The position numbers were made by a program, and so were the translations under genes. This document shows, piece after piece, positions 10,484 through 19,277 of a stretch of DNA of 64,000 nt. Below the pieces are notes generated by a model. It searched no databases, was not told the DNA's origin, and saw only the letters and a list, made by a program, of their open reading frames with translations. This DNA comes from Synechococcus sp. PROS-7-1. GTDB taxonomy: Bacteria; Cyanobacteriota; Cyanobacteriia; PCC-6307; Cyanobiaceae. The stretch's first letter is position 1. Every line of letters starts with the position of its first letter. The stretch covers positions 1 through 64,000 of the forward strand of contig NZ_CP047945.1 in assembly GCF_014279795.1 (NCBI RefSeq), read 5' to 3'.

Positions 10484-11143
10484 GTGTCTGCATCCCACCA
10501 GGAGTCCTCACCTCGGCTTGCGCCGCTTCTGCGCTGGCTTGGGCTCACCCTGGTTCTGCTCCTCGCTTTGCAGATCGGCGTGGTGCTCAGCGCTGCGGAT
10601 TGGAGTGATGAGGTTTATCAGCAGCTGTTGATCGAACGGTTGGTCAGTCAGGCGCCGATGGGATTCATCGGTCTGCTGCTCATGCTCATTTCTTCGCGAT
10701 TGGATCAGCCCGCGTCAGCGCGTCCGCCGATTCGGATCGTGGTTTGCGTGCTCTCCGCACTGCTGGCTCTGGCCATGATCGCTGTGATTCCCCTTGGCAT
10801 CAGTGGTAATCAGTCCCTCTCCGGTGAAGCCGATCAAAATCTGAATCAGAAGCGTGGGCAGTTGGAGATGGCGAGACAGCAGTCCGCCAATCCCGACAAC
10901 GTAAAAATTCTGGGGGAGCAGCTCGCCCAAGCCGGTCAACTGCCCGCTGATGCAACCGATGAGGACAAGGCCAAGGCGGCTCAGGAGTTCATCGACAAGC
11001 AGTTGTCACAGATGGATCAGCAGATCCAACAGGCCGAACGCCAGCGAAATCTTGCGGTGAATCAGCGCCGTTTCGGAGGCACCCTTAGTGCAGTGGTGCT
11101 CGCAGTGGCCTTGGCACTGCTGGCGATAGCCGCTGTCCTCTGA
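10484..11143 (+). CDS. HpsJ-like membrane protein
   Basis: A 219-residue protein with four predicted membrane segments: about 17-37, 57-70, 83-102 and the C-terminal 196-218 (GTLSAVVLAVALALLAIAAVL). Between the third and fourth lies a glutamine-rich, probably coiled-coil stretch (NQKRGQLEMARQQ, QLSQMDQQIQQAERQRN). The layout resembles HpsJ-type proteins annotated in cyanobacteria, named after a hormogonium polysaccharide locus; that name says little about function in a unicellular strain. Start is GTG. It diverges from queG with about 40 bases between starts. Confidence 0.6.
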   Translation: MSASHQESSPRLAPLLRWLGLTLVLLLALQIGVVLSAADWSDEVYQQLLIERLVSQAPMGFIGLLLMLISSRLDQPASARPPIRIVVCVLSALLALAMIAVIPLGISGNQSLSGEADQNLNQKRGQLEMARQQSANPDNVKILGEQLAQAGQLPADATDEDKAKAAQEFIDKQLSQMDQQIQQAERQRNLAVNQRRFGGTLSAVVLAVALALLAIAAVL

Positions 11144-11192
11144 TCGCTGGTTAAGTTAGTGGGACACGTTGGCCGCAGGCCCCGGGCGTTCC

Positions 11193-11930
11193 TTGGTCCA
11201 GTCCAATCCAAGACCTGATCTGCCTCTCGGCGCCAGGCTTCAGCAGGATCTCAAAAATGACCTGATTGCAGGTCTGCTTGTGGTGATTCCTCTAGCCACC
11301 ACGATCTGGCTGGCCACCATTGTCAGCCGCTTCGTGCTGGCCTTCCTGACGTCGATCCCCAAGCAGTTCAACCCGTTCATCACACTCAATCCGCTTCTGC
11401 AGGATCTGATCAACCTGGCCCTTGGGCTCACGGTTCCTTTGCTCGGAATTCTGCTGATCGGTCTGATGGCCAGGAACATTGTGGGCAGTTGGTTGCTGGA
11501 GTTCGGTGAGGGAACTCTCCAGCGCATTCCGCTTGCAGGATCGGTCTACAAGACTCTCAAGCAACTCCTTGAAACCTTTCTGCGCGATAACTCCCAACGC
11601 TTTCGCAGGGTTGTTCTTGTGGAATATCCCAGGCAGGGTCTCTACAGCGTCGGTTTCGTTACTGGAGAAGTCGGACCCTCGCTGCAAGCGGAGCTTGAAG
11701 AGCGTTTGCTCAGTGTGTTCATCCCTACAGCCCCCAATCCCACCACCGGTTGGTACACCCTCGTTCCCGAATCCTCTGTGAGGGATCTGAATCTTTCGGT
11801 TGAAGATGCCTTTAAAACGATCATTTCGGCCGGAATCGTGAACCCCGATGCCAGGGAAGCGCCTGCTGGCCGTAGCTTTTCGAGCTTGATCGCCCAGCTC
11901 AGAGCCTCTGTGGCACCCTCCTCCTCCTGA
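11193..11930 (+). CDS. DUF502 family membrane protein
   Basis: A roughly 245-residue protein with two long hydrophobic segments near the N-terminus (LIAGLLVVIPLATTIWLATI and INLALGLTVPLLGILLIGLM), then a soluble C-terminal domain with the DUF502 pattern RIPLAGSVYKTLKQLLETF and FIPTAPNPTTGWYTLVPES. Function is unknown across the family. TTG at 11193 gives MVQSNPRPDLPLGARLQQD; TTG at 11169 would add 8 residues. It is followed 18 bases later by nusB, on the same strand. Confidence 0.8.
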   Translation: MVQSNPRPDLPLGARLQQDLKNDLIAGLLVVIPLATTIWLATIVSRFVLAFLTSIPKQFNPFITLNPLLQDLINLALGLTVPLLGILLIGLMARNIVGSWLLEFGEGTLQRIPLAGSVYKTLKQLLETFLRDNSQRFRRVVLVEYPRQGLYSVGFVTGEVGPSLQAELEERLLSVFIPTAPNPTTGWYTLVPESSVRDLNLSVEDAFKTIISAGIVNPDAREAPAGRSFSSLIAQLRASVAPSSS

Positions 11931-11948
11931 GTCGTTCGTCAACGATCC

Positions 11949-12581
11949 ATGCAGACCCGTTCCCTCTCCCGTGAGCTCGCCTTGCTCGTGCTCAGCCAGT
12001 GTGCCGAGAGGGATCGTTCCCTTTCGGTCGACTCTCTCGAGGTTCTTCTGCAGAAGGCGCTGGAAAGTTTGATGCAGCATTGGCGGGAGGTTCTCGATCG
12101 ATGCGCTGCTGATCTGGAAAAGGCCCAGCAATCCTTGTTGGACAGTGAGCTTCAGGAGGGATCAACGGCCGCAGTCATGCCCGTTCGTGATCATCTGCGT
12201 GAATCCTTATCCAATGCGGAGCAGGTGCTGAACGGTCTCTCGGCAAGCCTTGAGTTACCTCGTTTGTTGGCACTGGCTGATCAGGAAATGGTGCAGAAGG
12301 AGGCCATGCGCAGGATTCAACTGGTCCTCGATGCCCGTCCATCCCTTGATGACCAGCTCGATGGGGTGATGGAGGGCTGGCGTCTGAGTCGCCTTCCTCG
12401 CATCGATCGCGACATCCTCCGCCTTGCTGTTGTTGATCTGCAATCGATGCAGACACCTGCGTCTGTCGCCTGTAACGAAGCCGTCGAGCTCGCCAACCGC
12501 TACAGCGATGAGCAGGGTCGCCGCATGATCAATGGGGTGCTGCGCCGCCTGCAGAATGCCTCTTCCCAGGCAGTGTCCTGA
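11949..12581 (+). CDS. nusB: Transcription antitermination factor NusB
   Basis: NusB binds boxA RNA with NusE (S10) and promotes antitermination, mainly in rRNA operons. The conserved helical domain occupies the C-terminal two thirds; the typical motifs are RIDRDILRLAVVDLQ and ACNEAVELANRYSDEQGRRMINGVL. At 210 residues it is longer than the roughly 140 of E. coli NusB, with an N-terminal helical extension rich in Leu and Gln, as is usual in cyanobacteria. It is followed 5 bases later by ftsY. Confidence 0.94.
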   Translation: MQTRSLSRELALLVLSQCAERDRSLSVDSLEVLLQKALESLMQHWREVLDRCAADLEKAQQSLLDSELQEGSTAAVMPVRDHLRESLSNAEQVLNGLSASLELPRLLALADQEMVQKEAMRRIQLVLDARPSLDDQLDGVMEGWRLSRLPRIDRDILRLAVVDLQSMQTPASVACNEAVELANRYSDEQGRRMINGVLRRLQNASSQAVS

Positions 12582-12586
12582 ACCTC

Positions 12587-14023
12587 ATGGTCTACGACTG
12601 GTTCAACCGGCAGTCTGAGACTGCTCCAACCCAACCCCCAGCCGATCCCGAAGCTTCATCGCCGGAATCGCAGCAGGAAACGGCTGTCAATGCCGACGAC
12701 GATCCTCTGGAGTGGGCTCGGCAGGCCTATGCCCGTTTGAAAGCGCAGAAGGAGCAGGCCAATGCGATCGCAGCAGAACCGGTTCCTGAATCAATCCCCG
12801 AAGCGGAATCCGAATCCCAACCTGAATCTGCAGCAGAGCCAGAGCCAGCTGCAGCAGAGCAAGCACCCGTTGCTGGTTTGTCCCTGCTTGAGCAGGCCGC
12901 GGCCCAACGCCAGGAACGACAGCAGCAGCTCGAGCAGGAGCCGGAGGTCGCCGACCAACCGATTGCTGATGCAACCGTTGAAGTCGATCGCGATGAGGAG
13001 CCGACTCTTGGTGATTTTGACGACACCTTCACTTGGTCTGCGGAAGTGCTCGCCGCCCAGGGCCGTCAGGCAGGGCAGGTCACCCTCGAGGAGATCGACT
13101 GGCTCAGTCGCTTGCGGCAAGGCCTGGAGAAAACCCGACAAGGTTTTGTTACCGGGCTTCTGGAGAACCTGGGTGATGACCCCCTCACCCCAGAGGTGCT
13201 CGATGATTTGGAGTCGTTGCTGCTTCGCGCCGACGCTGGGGTGAAGGCCACCGACCAGGTGCTGGATGCCTTGCGCAAGCGCATGAACGAGCAGGTGGTG
13301 GACCCGAGCGAAGGGATTCGTTTCCTCAAAGAGCAGCTTCGAGATCTCTTAGAGGCTCCGATCAAGTCAAGCGGCGTTGATCTACTGGCACCTCAGCGCG
13401 GTCAGCTGAATGTTTGGCTGATGGTCGGCGTGAACGGGGTGGGAAAGACCACAACCCTTGGCAAGCTGGCCAATCTGGCGGTCCGCAGCGGCTACTCCGC
13501 CATGATTGCTGCCGCTGACACGTTCCGGGCGGCTGCAGTACAGCAGGTGCAGGTTTGGGGTGATCGCAGCGACGTTCCAGTGGTGGCGAACCCTTCTGCG
13601 AATGCCGATCCCGCAGCTGTGGTGTTTGATGCCATCGGGGCTGCCCGATCGAAAGGTACGGATCTGGTGCTGGTGGACACCGCCGGTCGCCTGCAGACCA
13701 AACACAACCTGATGGAAGAGCTCAACAAGATTCGCCGGGTTGTGGATCGCTTGGCCCCAGACGCAACCGTGGAATCCCTGCTCGTGCTCGATGCCAGCCA
13801 AGGACAGAACGGTCTCAAACAAGCGATGGCCTTTGCCCGTGCAGCTGGGCTGACCGGGGTGGTCATCACCAAACTCGATGGCACGGCCCGGGGCGGTGTC
13901 GCTCTGGCTGTTGCATCAGAAGCCGGGCTTCCGATCCGTTTTATCGGTGCCGGTGAAGGGATCCGTGATCTGCGGCCTTTCAACAGTTTTGAATTCGTGG
14001 AAGCGCTGCTCGCCGGTCGCTGA
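12587..14023 (+). CDS. ftsY: Signal recognition particle receptor FtsY
   Basis: This SRP-receptor GTPase docks ribosome-SRP complexes at the membrane. The first 150 residues form a Glu/Gln/Pro/Ala-rich acidic A domain of low complexity. The NG domain follows: a four-helix N part around 160-260, then G motifs GVNGVGKTTTLGKLANLA (P loop), AADTFRAAAVQQ, LVDTAGRLQTK and ITKLDGTARGG. Length 478 is typical for a receptor with a long A domain. It directly follows nusB, and its stop is 74 bases before the proposed start of the phosphatase gene. Confidence 0.96.
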   Translation: MVYDWFNRQSETAPTQPPADPEASSPESQQETAVNADDDPLEWARQAYARLKAQKEQANAIAAEPVPESIPEAESESQPESAAEPEPAAAEQAPVAGLSLLEQAAAQRQERQQQLEQEPEVADQPIADATVEVDRDEEPTLGDFDDTFTWSAEVLAAQGRQAGQVTLEEIDWLSRLRQGLEKTRQGFVTGLLENLGDDPLTPEVLDDLESLLLRADAGVKATDQVLDALRKRMNEQVVDPSEGIRFLKEQLRDLLEAPIKSSGVDLLAPQRGQLNVWLMVGVNGVGKTTTLGKLANLAVRSGYSAMIAAADTFRAAAVQQVQVWGDRSDVPVVANPSANADPAAVVFDAIGAARSKGTDLVLVDTAGRLQTKHNLMEELNKIRRVVDRLAPDATVESLLVLDASQGQNGLKQAMAFARAAGLTGVVITKLDGTARGGVALAVASEAGLPIRFIGAGEGIRDLRPFNSFEFVEALLAGR

Positions 14024-14097
14024 GTGCTCGCTTGCCCTTGGGCTGCAGTAGCCGGCAGTAAACCTTGCTACGTTGCGGGCCCTGCCATGGTGGTGCC

Positions 14098-15510
14098 GTG
14101 AGCAGCAAGCCACCACGGCGACATCCGGCCTCCCCTGCCCGTAGTGCCAGTCAGCAGCCCCTGACGGCGACAGCATCGCTGCGTCAGCTTCTCGACAGCC
14201 TGGTTCGCGAACAACGCTCCAACCAGGAGTTGTTGGTGTCAATCGGGTTTGCTCTGCGCAGTTTCACCAACCTCAACCGTTTTCTCGAACTCGTCCCCGT
14301 CGTGGCAGCGCGCCTGGTTGGCGTTGAAGGTGCATTGCTGGTGCCGTTTCAGGGGGATGGTCGCCTCTGGGCGGATCAGATTCAGATGCTTCCCGGCGTG
14401 CGTTCGGCGCCGCTGCTTCAGACGTTGAGTCAGCACGAACCTGGCCGGTCTGCAGGGTTCGGCTCTGATGACGCTCTTGTGCTGGCGCTGGATCGGTTGG
14501 TGCAGGGTCAGCTGGGGTCTGCCGGGATGTTTGCCACCTCTGTGGTGGCGAGAGGCCGACAGCGAGGTCGTCTTTACGTGTTTGAGCCCAAAGGGTCTCT
14601 GGTGTGGAGCGACGTATATCGCCGGCAGGTGCAGCTGGTTGCTGATCTCACCGGTGTTGCGATCGAAAATGATCAGATGCTGCAGGAGGCCAGGCGCCAT
14701 GAGCGCGTGGATCGTCAGCTCAGCATTGGCGCGGAGATCCAGGCGCAGCTCTTGCCGGATCATTGCCCGGTGATTGAAGGGGTGGAGCTGGCGGCGCGCT
14801 GTCGGCCGGCGTTTCAGGTGGGTGGCGATTACTACGACTTCATTCCAACGCGTCCCGAGTTGATCGGACGCCGCCGTGAACGGGGGCGCTGGGCCTTGGT
14901 GATGGGTGATGTGATGGGCAAGGGGGTACCCGCGGGCCTCTTGATGACCATGCTTCGCGGCATGTTGCGCGCCGAGGTGCTGAGTGGATTGCCGCCGGAT
15001 CGGATTCTTCACGATCTCAATCAGCTGGCTCTTGAGGATCTGTCCCAGTCCCATCGCTTCGTGACCCTGTTTTATTCGGATTTCGATCCGCGAACCCGGC
15101 GGTTGCGCTTTGCCAATGCCGCGCACAATCCGCCTTTGATCTGGCGTGCTCAGCAACGCACGATCAGCCGCCTGGATGCGCCGGGATTGTTGATCGGCCT
15201 GCAGCCTGAGGCGGATTACGGCACTGGCTCCATCGTGTTGGAACCTGGAGATGTGCTGCTCTATTACACCGATGGGGTCACGGAAGCTCCAGGCATCACC
15301 GGGGATCGTTTTGATGAAGCAAGGCTGATCCGCAGCCTGGAATCAGCCTGTCGCTCCGGCACTGGATCCCAGGGAATTCTCGATCAGTTGTTCGACCGCC
15401 TGGATCGTTTTGTCGGGGCCGATCGTCAGCTGGAAGATGATGCCTCGATGGTGGTGTTGAAGGTGCGTGAGGAGGTAATGCTCCCCTCGGTTCCCCGGTC
15501 TCCGGCCTGA
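14098..15510 (+). CDS. GAF-domain PP2C-type phosphatase (RsbU/SpoIIE-like)
   Basis: A likely serine/threonine phosphatase acting on a partner such as an anti-sigma antagonist. Residues about 60-210 resemble a GAF sensor domain. The SpoIIE/PP2C catalytic part runs from about 225 to the end, with IGAEIQAQLLPDHCP, the metal-site motif FQVGGDYYDFI, VMGDVMGKGVPAGLLM, NAAHNPPL and YYTDGVTEA, plus a late DDASMVVLKV. I chose GTG at 14098 (MSSKPPRRHPASPA), giving 470 residues; TTG at 14065 would add 11. No anti-sigma or STAS partner is adjacent, so the target cannot be read from context. Confidence 0.85.
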   Translation: MSSKPPRRHPASPARSASQQPLTATASLRQLLDSLVREQRSNQELLVSIGFALRSFTNLNRFLELVPVVAARLVGVEGALLVPFQGDGRLWADQIQMLPGVRSAPLLQTLSQHEPGRSAGFGSDDALVLALDRLVQGQLGSAGMFATSVVARGRQRGRLYVFEPKGSLVWSDVYRRQVQLVADLTGVAIENDQMLQEARRHERVDRQLSIGAEIQAQLLPDHCPVIEGVELAARCRPAFQVGGDYYDFIPTRPELIGRRRERGRWALVMGDVMGKGVPAGLLMTMLRGMLRAEVLSGLPPDRILHDLNQLALEDLSQSHRFVTLFYSDFDPRTRRLRFANAAHNPPLIWRAQQRTISRLDAPGLLIGLQPEADYGTGSIVLEPGDVLLYYTDGVTEAPGITGDRFDEARLIRSLESACRSGTGSQGILDQLFDRLDRFVGADRQLEDDASMVVLKVREEVMLPSVPRSPA

Positions 15511-15542
15511 CAAGCTGAGGGCATCTGAGCAGAGGTGAGGGG

Positions 15543-16955
15543 ATGGCTGGCGGAGTGACAGGAGGAGGCTCTGCAACCTGGAGTGATCGCTTCGAGCAGG
15601 GATTGCATCCAGCGATTGAGCGTTTCAATGCGTCCATCGGCTTTGACATCACCCTTCTGCAGGAGGATCTCGACGGATCCATTGCCCATGCCCGCATGCT
15701 CGCGCAGTGCGGTGTGATTAGTGAAGCTGAGGCGGATCAACTCTGCGGTGGCTTGGAGCAGATTCGGGCTGAGGCCGCTGAGGGTCGTTTCCAACCAGGC
15801 CTGGAGGATGAGGATGTGCATTTTGCGGTGGAGCGCCGGCTGATCGCTCTGCTTGGACCTGTTGGCAAGAAATTGCACACCGGTCGCAGTCGCAATGATC
15901 AGGTGGGTACGGATCTGCGCCTCTGGCTGCGGCGACGTATCGATGAGCTCATTCCCCAGGTGAAGACGTTTCAACAGGCTCTTCTGCGTCAGGCCCTGAG
16001 CCACCGGCAAACGTTGATTCCCGGTTACACCCACCTGCAGCGCGCGCAACCGGTGTGTCTGGCCCATCATCTTCTGGCCTATGTGGAGATGCTTGAGCGG
16101 GATCGTCAGCGTCTTGAGGATGTGCGCAAGCGTGTGAATGTTTCACCGCTGGGTGCCGCGGCCCTGGCCGGAACTCCCGTGCCCATCGACCGGCGTAGTA
16201 CGGCTGCGGCTTTGGGTTTTGAAAGCCTCTATGCCAACAGCCTTGATGCAGTGAGTGACAGGGATTTTGCGGTGGAATTCTCTGCGGCAATCTCTCTGGT
16301 GATGGTGCATCTCAGCCGCCTTGGCGAAGAGGTGATCTTCTGGGCTTCCGAGGAATGCGGCTTTGTTCGGCTCAGTGATCGCTGCGCGACTGGCAGCAGC
16401 CTGATGCCTCAGAAGAAAAATCCTGATGTTCCCGAATTGGTGAGGGGAAAGTGCGGACGGGTGTTTGGTCATCTTCAGGGCCTGCTGACGATGATCAAGG
16501 GCCTGCCACTGGCTTACAACAAGGATTTTCAGGAGGACAAGGAAGCCCTGTTCGATGTGGTCTCCACCGGTTCCCAGTGCCTGGAAGCGATGACGATCTT
16601 GATGGATGAGGGCCTCAGCTTCCGGGAGGACCGTCTGGAGGCAGCAGTGGCTGCCGACTTTTCCAATGCCACTGACGTGGCTGATTACCTGGTGGCCCGC
16701 CAGGTTCCCTTTCGGGAGGCTTATCAGATCGTGGGTTCGGTGGTGAAACAGTGTCTGAGCGAGGGGTTGTTGCTGCGCGACCTCAGCCTGGATCGCTGGC
16801 AGAGTTTTCATCCGGCGATTGAATCCGATCTCTATGACGCACTGGCTCCTCGCCAGGTTGTTGCGGCGCGGACCAGTGAAGGTGGAACGGGCTTCGATCG
16901 TGTGCAAGAACAGCTGTCAGCTTGGAGTGAGCGTTTGGACTTAGCGAATGGATGA
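15543..16955 (+). CDS. argH: Argininosuccinate lyase
   Basis: It splits argininosuccinate to arginine and fumarate, the last step of arginine synthesis. The fumarase/aspartase superfamily signature [20 protein letters not shown] is present near residue 280, along with [19 protein letters not shown] and [10 protein letters not shown]. Its 470 residues match the family. Start is ATG preceded by GAGGTGAGGGG. It stands alone between the phosphatase and RRM genes. Confidence 0.97.
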   Translation: MAGGVTGGGSATWSDRFEQGLHPAIERFNASIGFDITLLQEDLDGSIAHARMLAQCGVISEAEADQLCGGLEQIRAEAAEGRFQPGLEDEDVHFAVERRLIALLGPVGKKLHTGRSRNDQVGTDLRLWLRRRIDELIPQVKTFQQALLRQALSHRQTLIPGYTHLQRAQPVCLAHHLLAYVEMLERDRQRLEDVRKRVNVSPLGAAALAGTPVPIDRRSTAAALGFESLYANSLDAVSDRDFAVEFSAAISLVMVHLSRLGEEVIFWASEECGFVRLSDRCATGSSLMPQKKNPDVPELVRGKCGRVFGHLQGLLTMIKGLPLAYNKDFQEDKEALFDVVSTGSQCLEAMTILMDEGLSFREDRLEAAVAADFSNATDVADYLVARQVPFREAYQIVGSVVKQCLSEGLLLRDLSLDRWQSFHPAIESDLYDALAPRQVVAARTSEGGTGFDRVQEQLSAWSERLDLANG

Positions 16956-17025
16956 ATATTTCGCGTGGACGGGTCTACGCTGAGTAAGCCGGAGGTGACA
17001 CGTTCCTTTACTGGACCTTGACCCG

Positions 17026-17079
17026 ATGGCTTGTCTGATCCCAAGGGTCTCTTTCATTCAGGTTCAATCAGGAACGTGA
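17026..17079 (+). CDS. Possible 17-codon upstream ORF coupled to the RRM gene
   Basis: The ATG at 17026 opens a 17-codon frame (MACLIPRVSFIQVQSGT) whose TGA overlaps the GTG start of the RRM gene in a GTGA arrangement, a classic layout for translational coupling. No strong Shine-Dalgarno sequence precedes it. Nothing in the peptide is recognisable, so if real it probably acts as a leader rather than a product. Chance remains a fair explanation. Confidence 0.3.
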   Translation: MACLIPRVSFIQVQSGT

Positions 17080-17675
17080 GCATTTTTGTAGGCAATTTGC
17101 CCTTCCGCGCTGAGCAGGAAGACGTCATTGAATTGTTCGCTGCTTTTGGAGAGGTCACGAACTGTGCCCTTCCCCTTGAGCGCGACACCGGTCGCAAACG
17201 AGGTTTTGCCTTCGTGGAAATGGCTGATGACGCGGCTGAAGCCGCTGCCATTGAAGCCCTCCAGGGTGCAGAGCTGATGGGCCGTCCTCTGCGCATCAAC
17301 AAGGCGGAGCCCCGCGGCAGCGCACCCCGCCGTGGCGGTGGTGGTTACGGCGGTCCAGGCGGCGGTGGCGGCTATCGCGGCGGCGGCGGTGGCTACAACG
17401 ATGGCGGTGGTGGTGGTTACCGCGGTGGCGGTGGCGGCTACAACGATGGCGGCGGCGGTGGTGGTTACGGCGGTCCAGGCGGTGGCGGTGAGCGCCGTTC
17501 GGGTGCCCGTGGCTGGGAAGATCGCAGTTACGGCGGTGGCGGCGGAGCCGCTGGCGGTGGTTACAGCGATGGTGGCGGCGGAGACGACGGCCGTAGCCGT
17601 CGCCGCCGGGGTGGAGCCGCACCTAGTGAGGGCGGCGGAGATGACTACAGCGGCTACGGCGGCGCTGAAGGCTGA
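17076..17675 (+). CDS. Glycine-rich RRM RNA-binding protein
   Basis: This is a cyanobacterial Rbp-type RNA-binding protein; relatives are often cold- or stress-regulated. One RRM spans residues 1-85, with RNP2 SIFVGNLPF and RNP1 KRGFAFVEM. From about 90 to the end it is a low-complexity GGGGY/GGYRGG/YNDGGGGG tail with interspersed Arg, resembling RGG domains that bind RNA and can self-associate. GTG at 17076 (MSIFVGNLPFRAEQED) starts the RRM exactly; the longest frame from TTG 17031 adds 15 unconserved residues. A short ORF ends on this start codon. The gene converges on dusA, 18 bases away. Confidence 0.92.
   Translation: MSIFVGNLPFRAEQEDVIELFAAFGEVTNCALPLERDTGRKRGFAFVEMADDAAEAAAIEALQGAELMGRPLRINKAEPRGSAPRRGGGGYGGPGGGGGYRGGGGGYNDGGGGGYRGGGGGYNDGGGGGGYGGPGGGGERRSGARGWEDRSYGGGGGAAGGGYSDGGGGDDGRSRRRRGGAAPSEGGGDDYSGYGGAEG
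17330..17640 (+). repeat. Glycine-codon low-complexity repeat in the RRM gene
   Basis: GGC/GGT-rich DNA contains at least two near-identical units of about 48 bases, each encoding GGYRGGGGGYNDGGGG-like sequence (about 17371-17418 and 17416-17463), flanked by GGYGGPGGGG units at about 17340 and 17464. Such in-frame repeats vary in copy number between strains. Confidence 0.75.
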
Positions 17676-17693
17676 CGCTTCCGCATTGTCTCG

Positions 17694-18698
17694 TTACAGC
17701 CCGGCATCGATCAGCTGCCGGGCTGATGCTTCCAGCACTGTGAGATCGGCGCCAGCGCGCTGCGCCTTCTCACCGAGATCACGGCGCCAGTGACGGGCAC
17801 CAGGAACTCCTTCCACCAGTTGCACGAGATGGCGGCCAATGTCCCAGAGCCGGCCTCCGCGCTGCAGGTGCCGTTCGGCATGGGGAATCAGGCCGATCAG
17901 TACATCCGATGCCCGCACGCTTTGAGGGGCATCGCCATAGATCAGCGCATCCACTGACGCCCAGCGCAAGGGGTGGGCATAGGCCGCACGCCCCACCATG
18001 GCACCGTCACAGTGCTGCAAGGCATCAAGGCATTGTTCCGGTGTGTCGAGGCCTCCGTTCAGTTCGATCGTGAGCTGCGGTCTGCGCTCTTTCAGGGCGA
18101 TCACCCGGTCGTGCTGTAGGGGGGGAATCGTGCGGTTCTGTTTGGGGTCAAGACCCTCCAGCCACGCTTTGCGTGCATGCACGCTGAAGCGAGAGGCTCC
18201 GGCATCGGCCACTCGGTCCACGAAGGCCGTGAGTAGATCGTCGCTGTCGAGATCATCGATCCCCACGCGGTGCTTCACCGTGACGGGTCGATCGCTGGCC
18301 AATACCATCGCCTCCACGCATTGCGCCACTCGCTCAGGTTCCGCCATCAGACAGGCACCGAAATTGCCGGCCTGCACCCGCGGGCTGGGGCAGCCCACAT
18401 TCAGGTTGATTTCGTCGTAGCCCCAGTCCGCCGCCATGCGGCTGGCTTCGGCCAGCAGCTGGGGATCATCGCCTCCCACCTGCAGCACGATCGGATGTTC
18501 TTCTGGATCGAAACCGAGCAGCCGTTCCCTGCGGTTGCTGTGGTGCAGCGCCTGGGCCACCACCATTTCGCTGTAGAGAAGCGAACGGCGGCTGATCTGC
18601 CGCATCAACTGGCGGAAATGCCGGTCGGTGCAGTCCAGCATCGGGGCGACACTGAAACGCCAGGGGGGTTCCCGATCGGCATCGGTGAGGGAATCCAT
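17694..18698 (-). CDS. dusA: tRNA-dihydrouridine synthase A
   Basis: It is an FMN enzyme that reduces uridine to dihydrouridine in the D loop of tRNA. The TIM-barrel features are SVAPMLDCTDRHFRQL, INLNVGCPSPRVQAGNFGACLM with catalytic Cys116, KHRVGID, and HARKAWLEGLDPKQNR, the last being characteristic of the DusA subgroup. I set the start at ATG 18698 (MDSLTDADREPPWRF), giving 334 residues, because the longer open frame runs antisense through msrB and has no conserved content. It is divergent from msrB, with about 60 bases between the starts. Confidence 0.94.
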   Translation of the reverse strand: MDSLTDADREPPWRFSVAPMLDCTDRHFRQLMRQISRRSLLYSEMVVAQALHHSNRRERLLGFDPEEHPIVLQVGGDDPQLLAEASRMAADWGYDEINLNVGCPSPRVQAGNFGACLMAEPERVAQCVEAMVLASDRPVTVKHRVGIDDLDSDDLLTAFVDRVADAGASRFSVHARKAWLEGLDPKQNRTIPPLQHDRVIALKERRPQLTIELNGGLDTPEQCLDALQHCDGAMVGRAAYAHPLRWASVDALIYGDAPQSVRASDVLIGLIPHAERHLQRGGRLWDIGRHLVQLVEGVPGARHWRRDLGEKAQRAGADLTVLEASARQLIDAGL

Positions 18699-18758
18699 CC
18701 CCCCATGGTGCCTGGCCTTGGGATTCGGTTTGCTTAGAACAGATGGAACACAGCTGAG

Positions 18759-19277
18759 ATGACAGCGATGACTCCCACTCTTGAGCAGTGGTTGCTGAGC
18801 CGCCGTTCCCTGATGGTGGCGATGGCAGCGGGTTTGTTTGGGGTGTTCAGGGCTCCAGACCGGGTGTTGGCGGCCTCCAAGGCATCTGATGCGGCCTGGG
18901 ATCTGACGGATGCGCAATGGAAGAAGCGCCTCACACCCGAGGCCTATTCGGTGCTTCGCAAGGAGGGCACCGAACGTCCGTTCACGAGCGCGTTGAACAA
19001 CGAGAAACGAACTGGTACTTATCACTGCGCCGGGTGCGATCTGCCTCTGTTTTCGTCGAAAGCCAAGTTCGACAGTGGCACCGGTTGGCCCAGTTTCTTT
19101 GAGCCTTTGCCAGGTGCGATCGGCACAAAAGTAGATTTCAAACTGATCGTTCCGCGCACGGAATACCACTGCAGCCGCTGCGGCGGACACCAGGGCCATG
19201 TGTTCAATGACGGCCCCCGGCCAACCGGCAAGCGCTACTGCAACAACGGCGTTGCCCTGCGTTTCCAGCCAGCTTGA
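18759..19277 (+). CDS. msrB: Peptide-methionine (R)-S-oxide reductase, exported form
   Basis: It repairs methionine-R-sulfoxide in proteins. The MsrB fold covers residues 45-172: zinc cysteines C90/C93 (CAGC) and C138/C141 (CSRC), the GTGWPSF motif, HCSRCGGHQGHVFNDG, and the catalytic Cys161 in KRYCNNG. The first 40 residues look like a Tat-type signal (SRRSLMVAMAAGLFGVF...VLAA), so the enzyme probably acts outside the cytoplasm, in the periplasm or lumen. ATG at 18759 or 18768 could be the start. Its 3' end overlaps the next gene by about 26 bases. Confidence 0.93.
   Translation: MTAMTPTLEQWLLSRRSLMVAMAAGLFGVFRAPDRVLAASKASDAAWDLTDAQWKKRLTPEAYSVLRKEGTERPFTSALNNEKRTGTYHCAGCDLPLFSSKAKFDSGTGWPSFFEPLPGAIGTKVDFKLIVPRTEYHCSRCGGHQGHVFNDGPRPTGKRYCNNGVALRFQPA

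Noticed and set aside
17330-17640. CRISPR-like repeats
   Set aside because: Repeats are continuous glycine codons within an RRM gene, with no spacers; no CRISPR array or cas gene is present in the window.
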